64,000 nt of DNA. It comes from an uncultured Clostridia bacterium (GTDB lineage Bacteria; Bacillota; Clostridia; UBA1381). The stretch spans positions 62,001 through 126,000 of the forward strand of contig CAKSIJ010000004.1 in assembly GCA_934462715.1 (NCBI GenBank). The letters run 5' to 3'. How positions within the stretch are numbered: position 1 is the first letter of the stretch; every line of letters begins with the position of its first letter. Positions 8,528 to 15,977 of the stretch are shown here, in pieces. The position numbers and the translations under genes are program-made. The notes under the pieces were generated by a model, which did no database searches, had not been told where the DNA came from, and saw only the letters and a program-made list of their open reading frames with translations.

Positions 8528-8734
8528 ATGAAGGTAACAAAAGATATGATAATAATGGATGTTCTGAAAATGGACATGGATACAGCAAAGTTTTTTCTTG
8601 ACATAGGAATGCACTGCCTCGGCTGCCCCTCAGCAAGCGGAGAAAGCATCGAGCAGGCTTGCATGGTGCACGGCGCAGACGCAGATAAGCTGGTAGCTGA
8701 CATCAACAATTTTCTTGAAAGCAAAAACGGCTGA
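8528..8734 (+). CDS. DUF1858 domain protein (HCP-associated redox-disulfide type)
   Basis: A 68-aa cytoplasmic protein that is all one DUF1858 domain, the domain also called hybrid cluster protein-associated redox disulfide. MIIMDVLKMDMDTAKFFLDIGMHCLGCP contains the CxxC pair Cys30/Cys33 that defines the family. Family members often stand alone or are fused to iron-sulfur proteins, and their exact role is not known. SD AAAGG lies 12 nt upstream. It is a single gene bracketed by its own strong promoter and a strong terminator, which suggests an abundant, independently regulated protein. No hybrid cluster protein gene is next to it. Confidence 0.88.
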   Translation: MKVTKDMIIMDVLKMDMDTAKFFLDIGMHCLGCPSASGESIEQACMVHGADADKLVADINNFLESKNG

Positions 8735-8749
8735 TAAGATATAAACACA

Positions 8750-8786
8750 AAATCCGCTTGTCAGTTATGCCAAGCGGATTTTTTTG
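8750..8786 (+). terminator. Rho-independent terminator of the DUF1858 gene
   Basis: AAATCCGCTTG-(10 nt)-CAAGCGGATTT, an 11-bp perfect stem continuing into T7. Confidence 0.9.
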
Positions 8787-8871
8787 TTAAATACATAAAT
8801 TTCTTGCATGATTTTGAGTGATTTTACAATCGCTTGATTTACCGGAATTTTGAAGGGAGTATTTTTTATAA

Positions 8872-10122
8872 ATGTACGCATCATTTCTTGCGTTATTGGT
8901 ATTGATAATGTTTTCGGCATATTTTTCCGCCACAGAAACGGCATTTTCATCTTTGAATAAAATTAAAATCAAAAATATGGCGAATGACGGAAACAAAAAA
9001 GCACAGCTTACATTAAAGCTCTGCGAAAAATATGATAAGCTTTTATCGAGTATACTTATCGGAAATAACATAGTAAACATATTGTCAACGTCAATAGCAA
9101 CCGCTATGTTCGTTACAATTCTTCCGAAAAACGGAGTTGCCGTGTCAACTGTTGTCATGACCGTGGTGGTTTTGGTTTTCGGAGAGGTCGGACCGAAGAG
9201 TATTGCAAAGGAAATGCCCGAAAAATTTGCGATGTTTTCGGCACCCTATATTAATCTGATTTGCAAGCTTCTGACTCCGTTTACCGTTATGTTTGTCGGG
9301 CTGAAAAAACTGCTTGCAAAAATACTTAAGGTCAGCGGTGAGGATAACCACATAACCGATGATGAGCTTCTGACTATGGTAAAGGAGGCTCAGGCGGACG
9401 GAGGTATTGACGCAGGCGAGGGCGATCTGATAAAGAGCGCAATTGAATTTTACGATCTTGACGTTAATGACATTCTGATTCCGAGAGTTGATATTATCGG
9501 TATTGAAGAGGGACTGACAAAGGAAGAAATAAACAGGATTTTTGACGAATCGAGATTTTCACGTCTGCCGGTTTATAAGGACACGATAGACAACATAATA
9601 GGCATAATCAATCAAAAGGATTTTAACTTCGGCGTTATGAGCGGAAATCAAAGCGTTGCGGAGGTAATCAAGCCGGTTGCATTTGTTTCGGGAAATATGA
9701 AAATATCGAATCTGCTTACTCTTCTTCAAAAGAAAAAAACACACCTGGCTGTTGTTACCGATGAATACGGCGGCACTGTCGGAGTGGTTACGCTTGAGGA
9801 CGTTATTGAAGAACTGGTGGGAGAAATATGGGACGAACACGATGAGGTTGTAATTTACATTACAAAGCTCGGAGAGGATAAATACAGAGTGTCGTGTAAC
9901 GCAAATCTCGATAAGATGTCGGAGCTTTTTGACATTAAGATCGAATCCGAACATTCAACGGTGGGCGGCTGGGTTACGGAAATGCTCGGACGTATTCCGT
10001 CGGAAAACGACAGCTTTGAATATATGGGACTCAACGTAACCGTTACCCGTGCAGATGAAAGACGTGCGCTTGAAGTGATCGTCACACGCGAACAGCAGTC
10101 GGATGAGAACGAAAATGACTGA
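8872..10122 (+). CDS. CNNM/CBS/CorC-HlyC domain membrane protein (hemolysin C-like ion transporter family)
   Basis: A 416-aa protein of the CorB/CorC/YhdP (CNNM) family, associated with Mg2+ or Co2+ transport. The N-terminal CNNM transmembrane domain (about 1-190) opens with LVLIMFSAYFSATETAFSSLN, followed by further membrane segments (IVNILSTSIATAMFV; VVMTVVVLVFGEVGPKSIAKE). A CBS pair covers about 200-310 (LIPRVDIIGIEEG; HLAVVTDEYGGTVGVVTLEDVIEELVGEI). The C-terminal CorC/HlyC ligand-like domain is about 325-405 (YRVSCNANLDKMSELF; STVGGWVTEMLGRIP). SD GAAGGGAG is about 12 nt upstream of the ATG, a long spacing. The gene has its own terminator. The substrate cannot be read from the sequence. 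Confidence 0.88.
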   Translation: MYASFLALLVLIMFSAYFSATETAFSSLNKIKIKNMANDGNKKAQLTLKLCEKYDKLLSSILIGNNIVNILSTSIATAMFVTILPKNGVAVSTVVMTVVVLVFGEVGPKSIAKEMPEKFAMFSAPYINLICKLLTPFTVMFVGLKKLLAKILKVSGEDNHITDDELLTMVKEAQADGGIDAGEGDLIKSAIEFYDLDVNDILIPRVDIIGIEEGLTKEEINRIFDESRFSRLPVYKDTIDNIIGIINQKDFNFGVMSGNQSVAEVIKPVAFVSGNMKISNLLTLLQKKKTHLAVVTDEYGGTVGVVTLEDVIEELVGEIWDEHDEVVIYITKLGEDKYRVSCNANLDKMSELFDIKIESEHSTVGGWVTEMLGRIPSENDSFEYMGLNVTVTRADERRALEVIVTREQQSDENEND

Positions 10123-10145
10123 TAAGTAAACAAAATGTATAAACT

Positions 10146-10171
10146 AAAAAACCGCCGTCCGGCGGTTTTTT
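10146..10171. terminator. Bidirectional terminator
   Basis: AAAAACCGCC-GTCC-GGCGGTTTTT between convergent genes; U-runs are available on both strands. Confidence 0.9.
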
Positions 10172-10208
10172 AGTATGTATTTTTGATAATTTAGAAAAAA
10201 ACGAATTG

Positions 10209-10886
10209 TTATTTTATATCAGCACCTCCGAACAGGCACAGTCCGTTTATTGTTATCGAAGCGGTTTTTTCAACGGATGAGTTAACATTTCTCTTATCGG
10301 AAATTCCTCCGAACAGACACAGCGCATTCATTTTAACATCAACATTTTGCGGAATGATTAAATCAGCACCGCCGAAAACACAGAACAGGCTAACAGAGCT
10401 GTCTTTATCAAATTCCGCATCCGTGAAATTGCATTTTGCACCGCCGAAAACCGCTGCCACATGAGCGGCTTTCACATTGCTGCCCGTATAGCTTTGAGAT
10501 TTAGCGCTGAACACGGCATTACATTCTGCTGAGCCGTCATCGACTATGACATTTTCCGAATAATCCTCGCCGCCCCGTATCGCTTTTACGATAAGCTTTA
10601 TTCCTATAAAAATTATAATTGTGGGAACAAGCAGCTTCCAGAGCGTATCGTACTCGATTACACCTCTTGCCGCAAGGAGCAGATATACTCCAATTGCAAG
10701 AACTATCAGATTTCCTGTTTTATCCTTGTGCATAACAAGCCCGTAAAGGCTCGGAGCTATAATGAATACCGTCCACCAGCCGGCAAACGATATGTCGAAC
10801 TGCATAATTCCCAATACGTCAAGCGCAAATAAGACTCCGGCGGCAATAAGCAATGCCCCGGCAATAATACCAAATGTTTTTTTCAT
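10209..10886 (-). CDS. LiaF-like membrane protein with VFGG repeats
   Basis: A 225-aa membrane protein resembling LiaF/YvqF-type proteins and other cell-wall-active-antibiotic response proteins. Three or four N-terminal hydrophobic helices (about 5-25, 30-50, 60-75, 85-105) are followed by a soluble beta-rich domain. That domain repeats an [FL]GG[AI] element: AAVFGGAKCNF, FCVFGGADLIIP, LCLFGGISDK, LCLFGGADIK. In Bacillus, LiaF inhibits the LiaSR envelope-stress system, but no LiaS/LiaR pair is adjacent here, so the regulatory role is not established. SD CGGAGG is 7 nt upstream. A strong hairpin (10904-10919) lies immediately before the SD, and a promoter with TTGACA is at 10959-10987. Confidence 0.8.
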   Translation of the reverse strand: MKKTFGIIAGALLIAAGVLFALDVLGIMQFDISFAGWWTVFIIAPSLYGLVMHKDKTGNLIVLAIGVYLLLAARGVIEYDTLWKLLVPTIIIFIGIKLIVKAIRGGEDYSENVIVDDGSAECNAVFSAKSQSYTGSNVKAAHVAAVFGGAKCNFTDAEFDKDSSVSLFCVFGGADLIIPQNVDVKMNALCLFGGISDKRNVNSSVEKTASITINGLCLFGGADIK

Positions 10887-10903
10887 AAAAAAACCTCCGT
10901 TCC

Positions 10904-10919
10904 GCCGCCTCGGGGCGGC
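10904..10919 (-). promoter_or_regulatory. 5'-UTR hairpin directly upstream of the SD (LiaF-like gene)
   Basis: GCCGCC-TCGG-GGCGGC, 6 GC pairs and a tetraloop, a few nt before the CGGAGG SD. One of several such hairpins in the window. Confidence 0.7.
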
Positions 10920-10958
10920 TTTGTTTTTTACATTGCAACCGTATTACCGATCAAGTAT

Positions 10959-10987
10959 ACTTTATCACTTTTTTTAAATAATGTCAA
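10959..10987 (-). promoter_or_regulatory. Predicted promoter of the LiaF-like gene
   Basis: Minus strand: exact TTGACA, 17-nt spacer, TAAAGT. An alternative TATACT lies 22 nt from the -35. It is only 7 nt downstream of the flippase gene stop. Confidence 0.6.
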
Positions 10988-10994
10988 GAAAATT

Positions 10995-12692
10995 CTAAGT
11001 TAAATGATACCTTGAAAGAAGTCTGTAAAGCTTATCTCCCATAGGAAGCATTTCTATTTCCTCCCTGTTAAGGGTGTGCGTTACAAAAATCAGCGCAAAG
11101 TATATGATTACAGCTGAAATTATTGCCGCAAAAACCGAAATTATGTTTGAAGCAGTTAACGCAAAAAGCGCCTTGTATATCAAAAATGCGGCAATTCCCA
11201 TTACTGCGGAGCAGCCGAGCGGCTTCAGAATGTATTTTCCGGCACTGAACGATACGGGTATGTTTCTTGACAACACCGTATATCCGTAAGCAAAGGATAT
11301 TATCTGACAGAATATTGAGCCGAGCGGTGCGCCGTAGATATTGATTGACGGCTGTCTTATAAGAATGGTGTTCAATATGAATTTCGCAACGCAGCCTATC
11401 AAAAGACCTGTCGCCGGGGCAAATATTTTGCCGATTCCCTGCAAGGATCCCGAAATTGTCTGATTCAGAGCAATGAATATAAGTGCAATAGAGCTTAACT
11501 GTAAAAGTTGCCAGCCGTCGGCTGCGTTGGGATAAAGCAGCTTAAAAATCGGGTGTGCAAGCGATATGAAGCCTGCCGCACACGGCATGATTATAAGCAG
11601 CGAGATCAGCAGCGAGTAGGAAACAAATTTTGAAGCTTCCTTTTTCTCGCCCCTTGTAAGCGCCGCCGATATGGACGGTACAAGAACCGTTGCAAAGGAA
11701 ATGTTCATCGAAATCGGAAGATTTAACAAGGTGTCGCTTTTGGAAAGAACCCCGGCAAGACGGACAGCCTCGTTTTCAAGCTGCGTTATCGTCGGGTTTA
11801 GTATCTGATCTATTTTTCCGTGCGCCGGAATTGCCGAAGCAAAAGCAACCTCGATTCCTCTTGTTATCGTTGCGGTATCGACTATTCTGTTCACTGCCGA
11901 TATTATCGAGCCGAGCGAAATGGGTATTGAAATCATCAGTATGCTTTTGAACATCGCCATCAAAGGCTTTGGAACACTGCTTACCTTGCTTGTTCTGATT
12001 TTTTCGTCTATTCCTTTTTTTCTTCTGAAATAGAAGCCGAAAATGTAAACCGTCGAAAGCACCGTTGCAAGGGTTGTTGCGAGGTTTGCGCCTGCCGCCA
12101 TCATTGCTGCGTTCATATCGGAATCATCGGGGAACATGGTGTGCTTTGACATGAACACCACAATCCCGACCGTAAGCACGCATTTGAAAACCTGTTCGAG
12201 TATCTGAGAGCGGCTTGAAGCCTGCATATTCTGCATACCGACAAAATATCCTCTCACAACCGAGGAAAGGCATACGAAAAGTATTGACGGCGCAAGAGCC
12301 ATAAGAACGTACCTGGCGTTTTTCATCTTTATGACCTTATCCGAAAGCACGCCCGAGCCGAAAAACAGAAGCGCAGAGGCGGTAACGCCTATAACGGTAA
12401 ATAAAATCAGTGCGGATTTGTAAATTCTGTGCGCACCTTTATAATCTCCCGCTGCATTTTTCGCCGATGTCATTTTTGAAATCGCATTTGGAATACCGAC
12501 TGACGATATTGCAAGCAAAAGAGTGTATATGTTGAAGCCTGCCTGATAATATCCGTTCCCCTGATTGCCGAAGCCGCTGATATTTGTGATTACAAGTCTG
12601 TATATTATTCCGAGCAGCTTTACGACTATCTGTGCGAAAAGAATTATCATAACATTGCCCATAAAGCCGGGCTTTTTATCTGTTTTAGTCAT
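10995..12692 (-). CDS. Polysaccharide/lipid-linked oligosaccharide flippase, MurJ/SpoVB-YtgP type
   Basis: A 565-aa integral membrane protein of the MOP/MATE-like exporter superfamily, with about 14 predicted helices, in the SpoVB/YtgP/Amj-neighbour group that includes lipid II flippases. The N-terminal MGNVMIILFAQIVVKLLGIIYRLVITNISGFGNQGNGYYQAGFNIYTLLLAISS-type region (TM1-TM2 with G.GYYQAGFNIY) is characteristic; SVVRGYFVGMQNMQASSRSQILEQV is another family hallmark. It is likely to move lipid-linked cell-wall precursors across the membrane. SD CGAGG precedes the ATG by 8 nt. It lies 15 nt after the GNAT gene and is probably cotranscribed with it. Which lipid substrate it moves, and whether it is MurJ, SpoVB or another paralogue, cannot be decided. 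Confidence 0.85.
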   Translation of the reverse strand: MTKTDKKPGFMGNVMIILFAQIVVKLLGIIYRLVITNISGFGNQGNGYYQAGFNIYTLLLAISSVGIPNAISKMTSAKNAAGDYKGAHRIYKSALILFTVIGVTASALLFFGSGVLSDKVIKMKNARYVLMALAPSILFVCLSSVVRGYFVGMQNMQASSRSQILEQVFKCVLTVGIVVFMSKHTMFPDDSDMNAAMMAAGANLATTLATVLSTVYIFGFYFRRKKGIDEKIRTSKVSSVPKPLMAMFKSILMISIPISLGSIISAVNRIVDTATITRGIEVAFASAIPAHGKIDQILNPTITQLENEAVRLAGVLSKSDTLLNLPISMNISFATVLVPSISAALTRGEKKEASKFVSYSLLISLLIIMPCAAGFISLAHPIFKLLYPNAADGWQLLQLSSIALIFIALNQTISGSLQGIGKIFAPATGLLIGCVAKFILNTILIRQPSINIYGAPLGSIFCQIISFAYGYTVLSRNIPVSFSAGKYILKPLGCSAVMGIAAFLIYKALFALTASNIISVFAAIISAVIIYFALIFVTHTLNREEIEMLPMGDKLYRLLSRYHLT

Positions 12693-12707
12693 AATGCTAC
12701 CTCGTTA

Positions 12708-13190
12708 CTATTTATTTTCGGCAAGCGTGTGAAGCTCCGCTTCCGAAACTCTGTATGTAGTCCATTTATCCATGGGTCTGATACCCATTCGCTTGTAAAA
12801 TTCTATTCCGGCGGCGTCCCAGTTGGGGCAGGAAAGATCAAGCTTTTTGCAGTCGCGTTCAAGCGCAATTTCCGCAATCCTGCGGAACAGCTTTTTGCCG
12901 TAGCCCTTTCCTCTGTATTCGGGACTGATAAACAAATCCTCTATGTATATTCCGGCATGACCGATAAAGGTTGAGAAATTGTGGAAAAACAAACAGAAGC
13001 CGATAGGTGTTTCGTCAACCTCAGCTAAAATCACCTCTGCCTTGTTGCGGAAAAACAGCCAGTCCGTGAGCGTTTCCTCCGATATATCCAAAATGTCCTC
13101 AAGACCTTCGTGCTTTGCAAGCTCCGAAATAAAACGCATTACGGTGTCTATGTCCTTTTTCCTTGCGTATCTGAATTTAAGCTCGTCCAT
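12708..13190 (-). CDS. GNAT family N-acetyltransferase
   Basis: A 160-aa single-domain acetyltransferase. The GNAT core is clear: beta-strand AEVILAEVDETPIGFCLFFHNFSTF, then IYIEDLFISPEYRGKGYGKKLF with the acetyl-CoA pyrophosphate loop (R-G-K-G-Y-G, near residues 91-97), and SCPNWDAAGIEFYKRMGI. The order and spacing (IEDLFISPEYRG, LxxxARERxC-like helix) resemble the diamine/thialysine acetyltransferase (SSAT) subgroup, but the substrate is unknown. The start at 13190 gives MDELKFRYARKKD; AAAGGGG lies about 13 nt upstream, a long spacing. It has its own promoter (13277-13305) and a hairpin at the mRNA 5' end, and is followed 15 nt later by the flippase gene. Confidence 0.88.
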   Translation of the reverse strand: MDELKFRYARKKDIDTVMRFISELAKHEGLEDILDISEETLTDWLFFRNKAEVILAEVDETPIGFCLFFHNFSTFIGHAGIYIEDLFISPEYRGKGYGKKLFRRIAEIALERDCKKLDLSCPNWDAAGIEFYKRMGIRPMDKWTTYRVSEAELHTLAENK

Positions 13191-13249
13191 TTTTTTGATT
13201 TTACCCCTTTCAGTTAAAAAAGTTATAAAAATACTTTCTATCAAAATTA

Positions 13250-13271
13250 TCGGCTGCCTGTCAGCAGCCGA
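13250..13271 (-). promoter_or_regulatory. 5'-terminal mRNA hairpin of the GNAT-flippase operon
   Basis: TCGGCTGC-(6 nt)-GCAGCCGA, an 8-bp perfect stem. The predicted transcription start (about 13270) falls at its outer end, so the mRNA would begin with a stem-loop. It could also weakly terminate gatA transcription, but the U-run is poor. Confidence 0.6.
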
Positions 13272-13276
13272 ATAGT

Positions 13277-13305
13277 ATTATATCAGTATTGAATTAAAAA
13301 ATCAA
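13277..13305 (-). promoter_or_regulatory. Predicted promoter of the GNAT-flippase operon
   Basis: Minus strand: TTGATT, 17-nt spacer, TATAAT. Confidence 0.7.
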
Positions 13306-13329
13306 TAGTTTACTTAAAATTTCTGCATA

Positions 13330-14772
13330 TTATATAAATTGTCGCTTCTTTGAATCAAAGTATTCTCTTTCAAAAAAATCTGCGGCGGCGAGAACACGGG
13401 AATCGGAAAATGCCGCTCCGGTTACGGATAAGCCTATCGGCATGGCATTTTTTGTATAGCCGCAGGGAGTGCTTATTGACGGAAGTCCGGCAAGGCTTGC
13501 GGAAACGATTAGCTTATCCGATTTTAGCTTATGTTTGTTTTCGGGGGTTAAATCAGAAAATTTGCCGGCTGCGTCGGGCGTAGTGGGCGAAAGTATCAAA
13601 TCGCATTTTTTAAAAGCTGATTTATAGTCCTTTTTGAGCTCCTCCCTCAAGGCAAGAGCCTTTTTATAGCAGTTCTCGTAATTCTCCTCGGACAGAACGT
13701 ATGCTCCGAACAGAATCCTTTTTTTCACCTCTTCGCCGAGATTCACACTCCTTGAAGATGAAATAAGCTTTTCAAAACTATCGCGGCATTTGCCGGGAAT
13801 ACCGTACTTTATGCCGTCATACCGTGCAAGGTTTGACGATGCCTCCGCAGAAGAAATAACCTTATATATATCGGGTGCAAAATCAAAATGATTTATCGAA
13901 ATGTCAATTATTTCACAGCCGCAGCTTTTGAAAAAGTCAATCGCTTCAAGAACGGAGGACGATACTTCAGGGGATATTTCGCATGAAAAAAATTCTTTTT
14001 GGACACCGATTCTCATGCCCTTTACCGGTTTTCCGAACGCTTCGGTAAAATCAGCGCAGGATTTTTTGTGCGAGGTGGAATCCATTGGGTCCGAACCTGC
14101 AATGCAGTTCATGAGATGCGCCGCGTCCTCTGCGGAATTTGTAAGCAGTCCGATTGTGTCAAGGCTTGAAGCAAAGGCTACAAGCCCGAATCTCGATATA
14201 GCCCCGTAGGTCGGCTTAAAGCCGGTTACACCGCACAGTGCGGCAGGTTGTCTTACCGAACCGCCGGTATCCGAGCCTAAAGCGGCGGCGCATAGTCCTG
14301 CCGAAACGGCGGCGGCGGATCCTCCGGACGAACCGCCCGGAATACGGCTTGTATCGTGAGGATTTTTTACCGCACCGAAATATGACGTTTCGTTTGATGA
14401 CCCCATTGCAAACTCATCAAGATTGGTTTTGCCTAAAATAACGGCAGAGGAATCGAGAAGTCTTTGCACCGCCGTAGCGTTATATGCCGGTACAAATTCC
14501 GACAACATTCCGGAAGCGCAGGTTGTTCTGATTCCTTTTGTGCAGATGTTGTCTTTAACCGCTGCCGGGATTCCGGTTAAATATTTTTGGCAGCCGCCGT
14601 CAATGAGCTTCTGCGCTTCTTTTGCCTGCTCAATCGCAGAATCGCCGCAAACGTTGATAAAGCTGTTGAGCGTTTTGTCATATGCGGTTATTTTATCAAG
14701 ATAATGCTGCGTCAGCTCAACAGCCGAAATTTCTCTGCTGTCAAGCTGCTGCCTTAGTTTTTTCAGCGACAT
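13330..14772 (-). CDS. gatA: Asp-tRNA(Asn)/Glu-tRNA(Gln) amidotransferase subunit A
   Basis: Glutaminase subunit of the GatCAB amidotransferase, which makes Gln-tRNA(Gln) or Asn-tRNA(Asn) from misacylated tRNAs. The 480-aa product is an amidase-signature enzyme: catalytic Lys73 (AAVKDNI), cis-Ser148 (PGGSSGGSAAAV) and nucleophile Ser172 (GSDTGGSVRQPA) are all present with the spacing known for GatA. The substrate-binding segment YGAISRFGLVAFASSLDTIG is also present. It lies 24 nt downstream of gatC. The usual next gene, gatB, is absent: the next genes on this strand are a GNAT and a flippase under their own promoter. Confidence 0.93.
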   Translation of the reverse strand: MSLKKLRQQLDSREISAVELTQHYLDKITAYDKTLNSFINVCGDSAIEQAKEAQKLIDGGCQKYLTGIPAAVKDNICTKGIRTTCASGMLSEFVPAYNATAVQRLLDSSAVILGKTNLDEFAMGSSNETSYFGAVKNPHDTSRIPGGSSGGSAAAVSAGLCAAALGSDTGGSVRQPAALCGVTGFKPTYGAISRFGLVAFASSLDTIGLLTNSAEDAAHLMNCIAGSDPMDSTSHKKSCADFTEAFGKPVKGMRIGVQKEFFSCEISPEVSSSVLEAIDFFKSCGCEIIDISINHFDFAPDIYKVISSAEASSNLARYDGIKYGIPGKCRDSFEKLISSSRSVNLGEEVKKRILFGAYVLSEENYENCYKKALALREELKKDYKSAFKKCDLILSPTTPDAAGKFSDLTPENKHKLKSDKLIVSASLAGLPSISTPCGYTKNAMPIGLSVTGAAFSDSRVLAAADFFEREYFDSKKRQFI

Positions 14773-14796
14773 GATTATATACCTCTGTTTGTTGTG

Positions 14797-15078
14797 TCAT
14801 ATGATTTTGGGAATAGATAAGCAGTTATTTTCTTTTTCAGCGGAATTTGCAAAAAGCTTGTCCGAAGCCGCGAAGCTTGTCGGCAAGTCCTCTCTGAGAG
14901 AGGAGTAAGCTGCGGCTTCTCGCTTTTTTTCTTTCATATATGTTTTTGCCTGTAATATTTTGTCCATGTCCTCCGAAAAATATGACAGCTGCTCCGCAAG
15001 ACGGCTTTTTGAATCCTCCGGTTCGCAAAGCGCATTGTTACGGCAAAGCTTATCGACAGTACTGCTGCAAAATTTCAA
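14797..15078 (-). CDS. gatC: Asp-tRNA(Asn)/Glu-tRNA(Gln) amidotransferase subunit C
   Basis: Small stabilising subunit of GatCAB. The 93-aa product has the GatC pattern: an N-terminal helix (VDKLCRNNALCEPEDSKSRLAEQLSYFSEDMDKIL), then the linker ending LREDLPTSFAASDKLFANSAEKEN and the family terminus S-I-P-K-I-I (compare ...F.VPKVI). Sequence conservation is weak in the middle. The start is a TTG at 15078 with a GGA-type SD about 10 nt upstream; no better ATG exists. It is first in the gatCA unit, whose promoter is at 15112-15139. Confidence 0.85.
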   Translation of the reverse strand: MKFCSSTVDKLCRNNALCEPEDSKSRLAEQLSYFSEDMDKILQAKTYMKEKKREAAAYSSLREDLPTSFAASDKLFANSAEKENNCLSIPKII

Positions 15079-15111
15079 TAAAATCAGTCCAATCGTTAAT
15101 ATTTCATGATT

Positions 15112-15139
15112 ATTATATCACAAAACATTTTTATTGCAA
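15112..15139 (-). promoter_or_regulatory. Predicted promoter of gatCA
   Basis: Minus strand: TTGCAA, 16-nt spacer, TATAAT, about 34 nt upstream of the gatC start. Confidence 0.6.
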
Positions 15140-15208
15140 ATAAAAATAGAAAATTAAATGAACAAACCGTAAAAATTTACATAATCACTCTGAATTTTTG
15201 AAAAAAAT

Positions 15209-15237
15209 TTGACAATTATATAATTATTTGATATAAT
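15209..15237 (+). promoter_or_regulatory. Predicted promoter of the prfA-rsfS-leuS operon
   Basis: Exact TTGACA, 17-nt spacer, exact TATAAT, 64 nt before the first gene. Confidence 0.85.
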
Positions 15238-15301
15238 AAATAATTGCGAAATATAATTTTTGCTGTTACATAGGAATAAAAGTCTGATTGGGGTGAAATT
15301 T

Positions 15302-15943
15302 ATGGAATATACTCAAAAAGCTTCTGTCCGAAAAAAAACCAAAAACAGAAGTATGCTTTTAATATGCATAACGGCAAGCATATCTCTGCTGGGTTTGGTA
15401 ATGGCGGTTTACAGCATTGTAAAGGTTAAGCTTGTTTTTGCACTTATATACGTTGTTGCCGCGGCGCTCGGGCTTATATATGCCGTTATGAGAATAAACA
15501 CCGTTGTACCTTCTTATATTGCAAGAAAAGACGGATATTTGTATTTTCAGACGTGGCAGGGACTTTTTCCGTTCAGAACGGACAAGGGCTTTGTCGGGGA
15601 ATATATACCTGCAAAAACGATATTAAAAAAGATAGATATTTCAAAAATTAACAGGATATATCTCGGAACGAGAAATTATCTTGTCAAGCTTCTGGAAAGC
15701 GGCAAATTTGCCGATGAGCTTGCGGAGGCAAAAAAGAAATACGAGAGTATTGTTAAGAGAATGGATTTTATCTATATTTCTACAAAAGACGGAAACGAAG
15801 TGTTCATGTCAGTGACAGACTTTGACGATGAGGAAATCGCAGATATATTAAAACCGATAGTTGATGCAAACGACAGAATAGATTTTAAGTGCAACAACAG
15901 AGTGATAAGCAAGAGCATACCACCGAAAAGAATATCGTTTTAG
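15302..15943 (+). CDS. Two-helix membrane protein of unknown function
   Basis: A 213-aa protein I do not recognise. After a basic N-terminus (KASVRKKTKNRS) it has two hydrophobic helices (about 20-40 and 45-63). A mainly hydrophilic C-terminal part follows; its alternating pattern (YIARKDGYLYFQTW, KIDISKINRIYLGTRNYL, FIYISTKDGNEVFM) resembles PH-like/bPH domains found on membrane proteins of Firmicutes. The ATG at 15302 has GGGGTG 8 nt upstream; an in-frame start at 15260 lacks an SD. It is the first gene of the translation-related prfA-rsfS-leuS transcription unit, 34 nt before prfA, with no evident functional link. Confidence 0.75.
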   Translation: MEYTQKASVRKKTKNRSMLLICITASISLLGLVMAVYSIVKVKLVFALIYVVAAALGLIYAVMRINTVVPSYIARKDGYLYFQTWQGLFPFRTDKGFVGEYIPAKTILKKIDISKINRIYLGTRNYLVKLLESGKFADELAEAKKKYESIVKRMDFIYISTKDGNEVFMSVTDFDDEEIADILKPIVDANDRIDFKCNNRVISKSIPPKRISF

Positions 15944-15977
15944 GCAGAAAATAATAAAGTCGGAGAGTGAAAAATAA

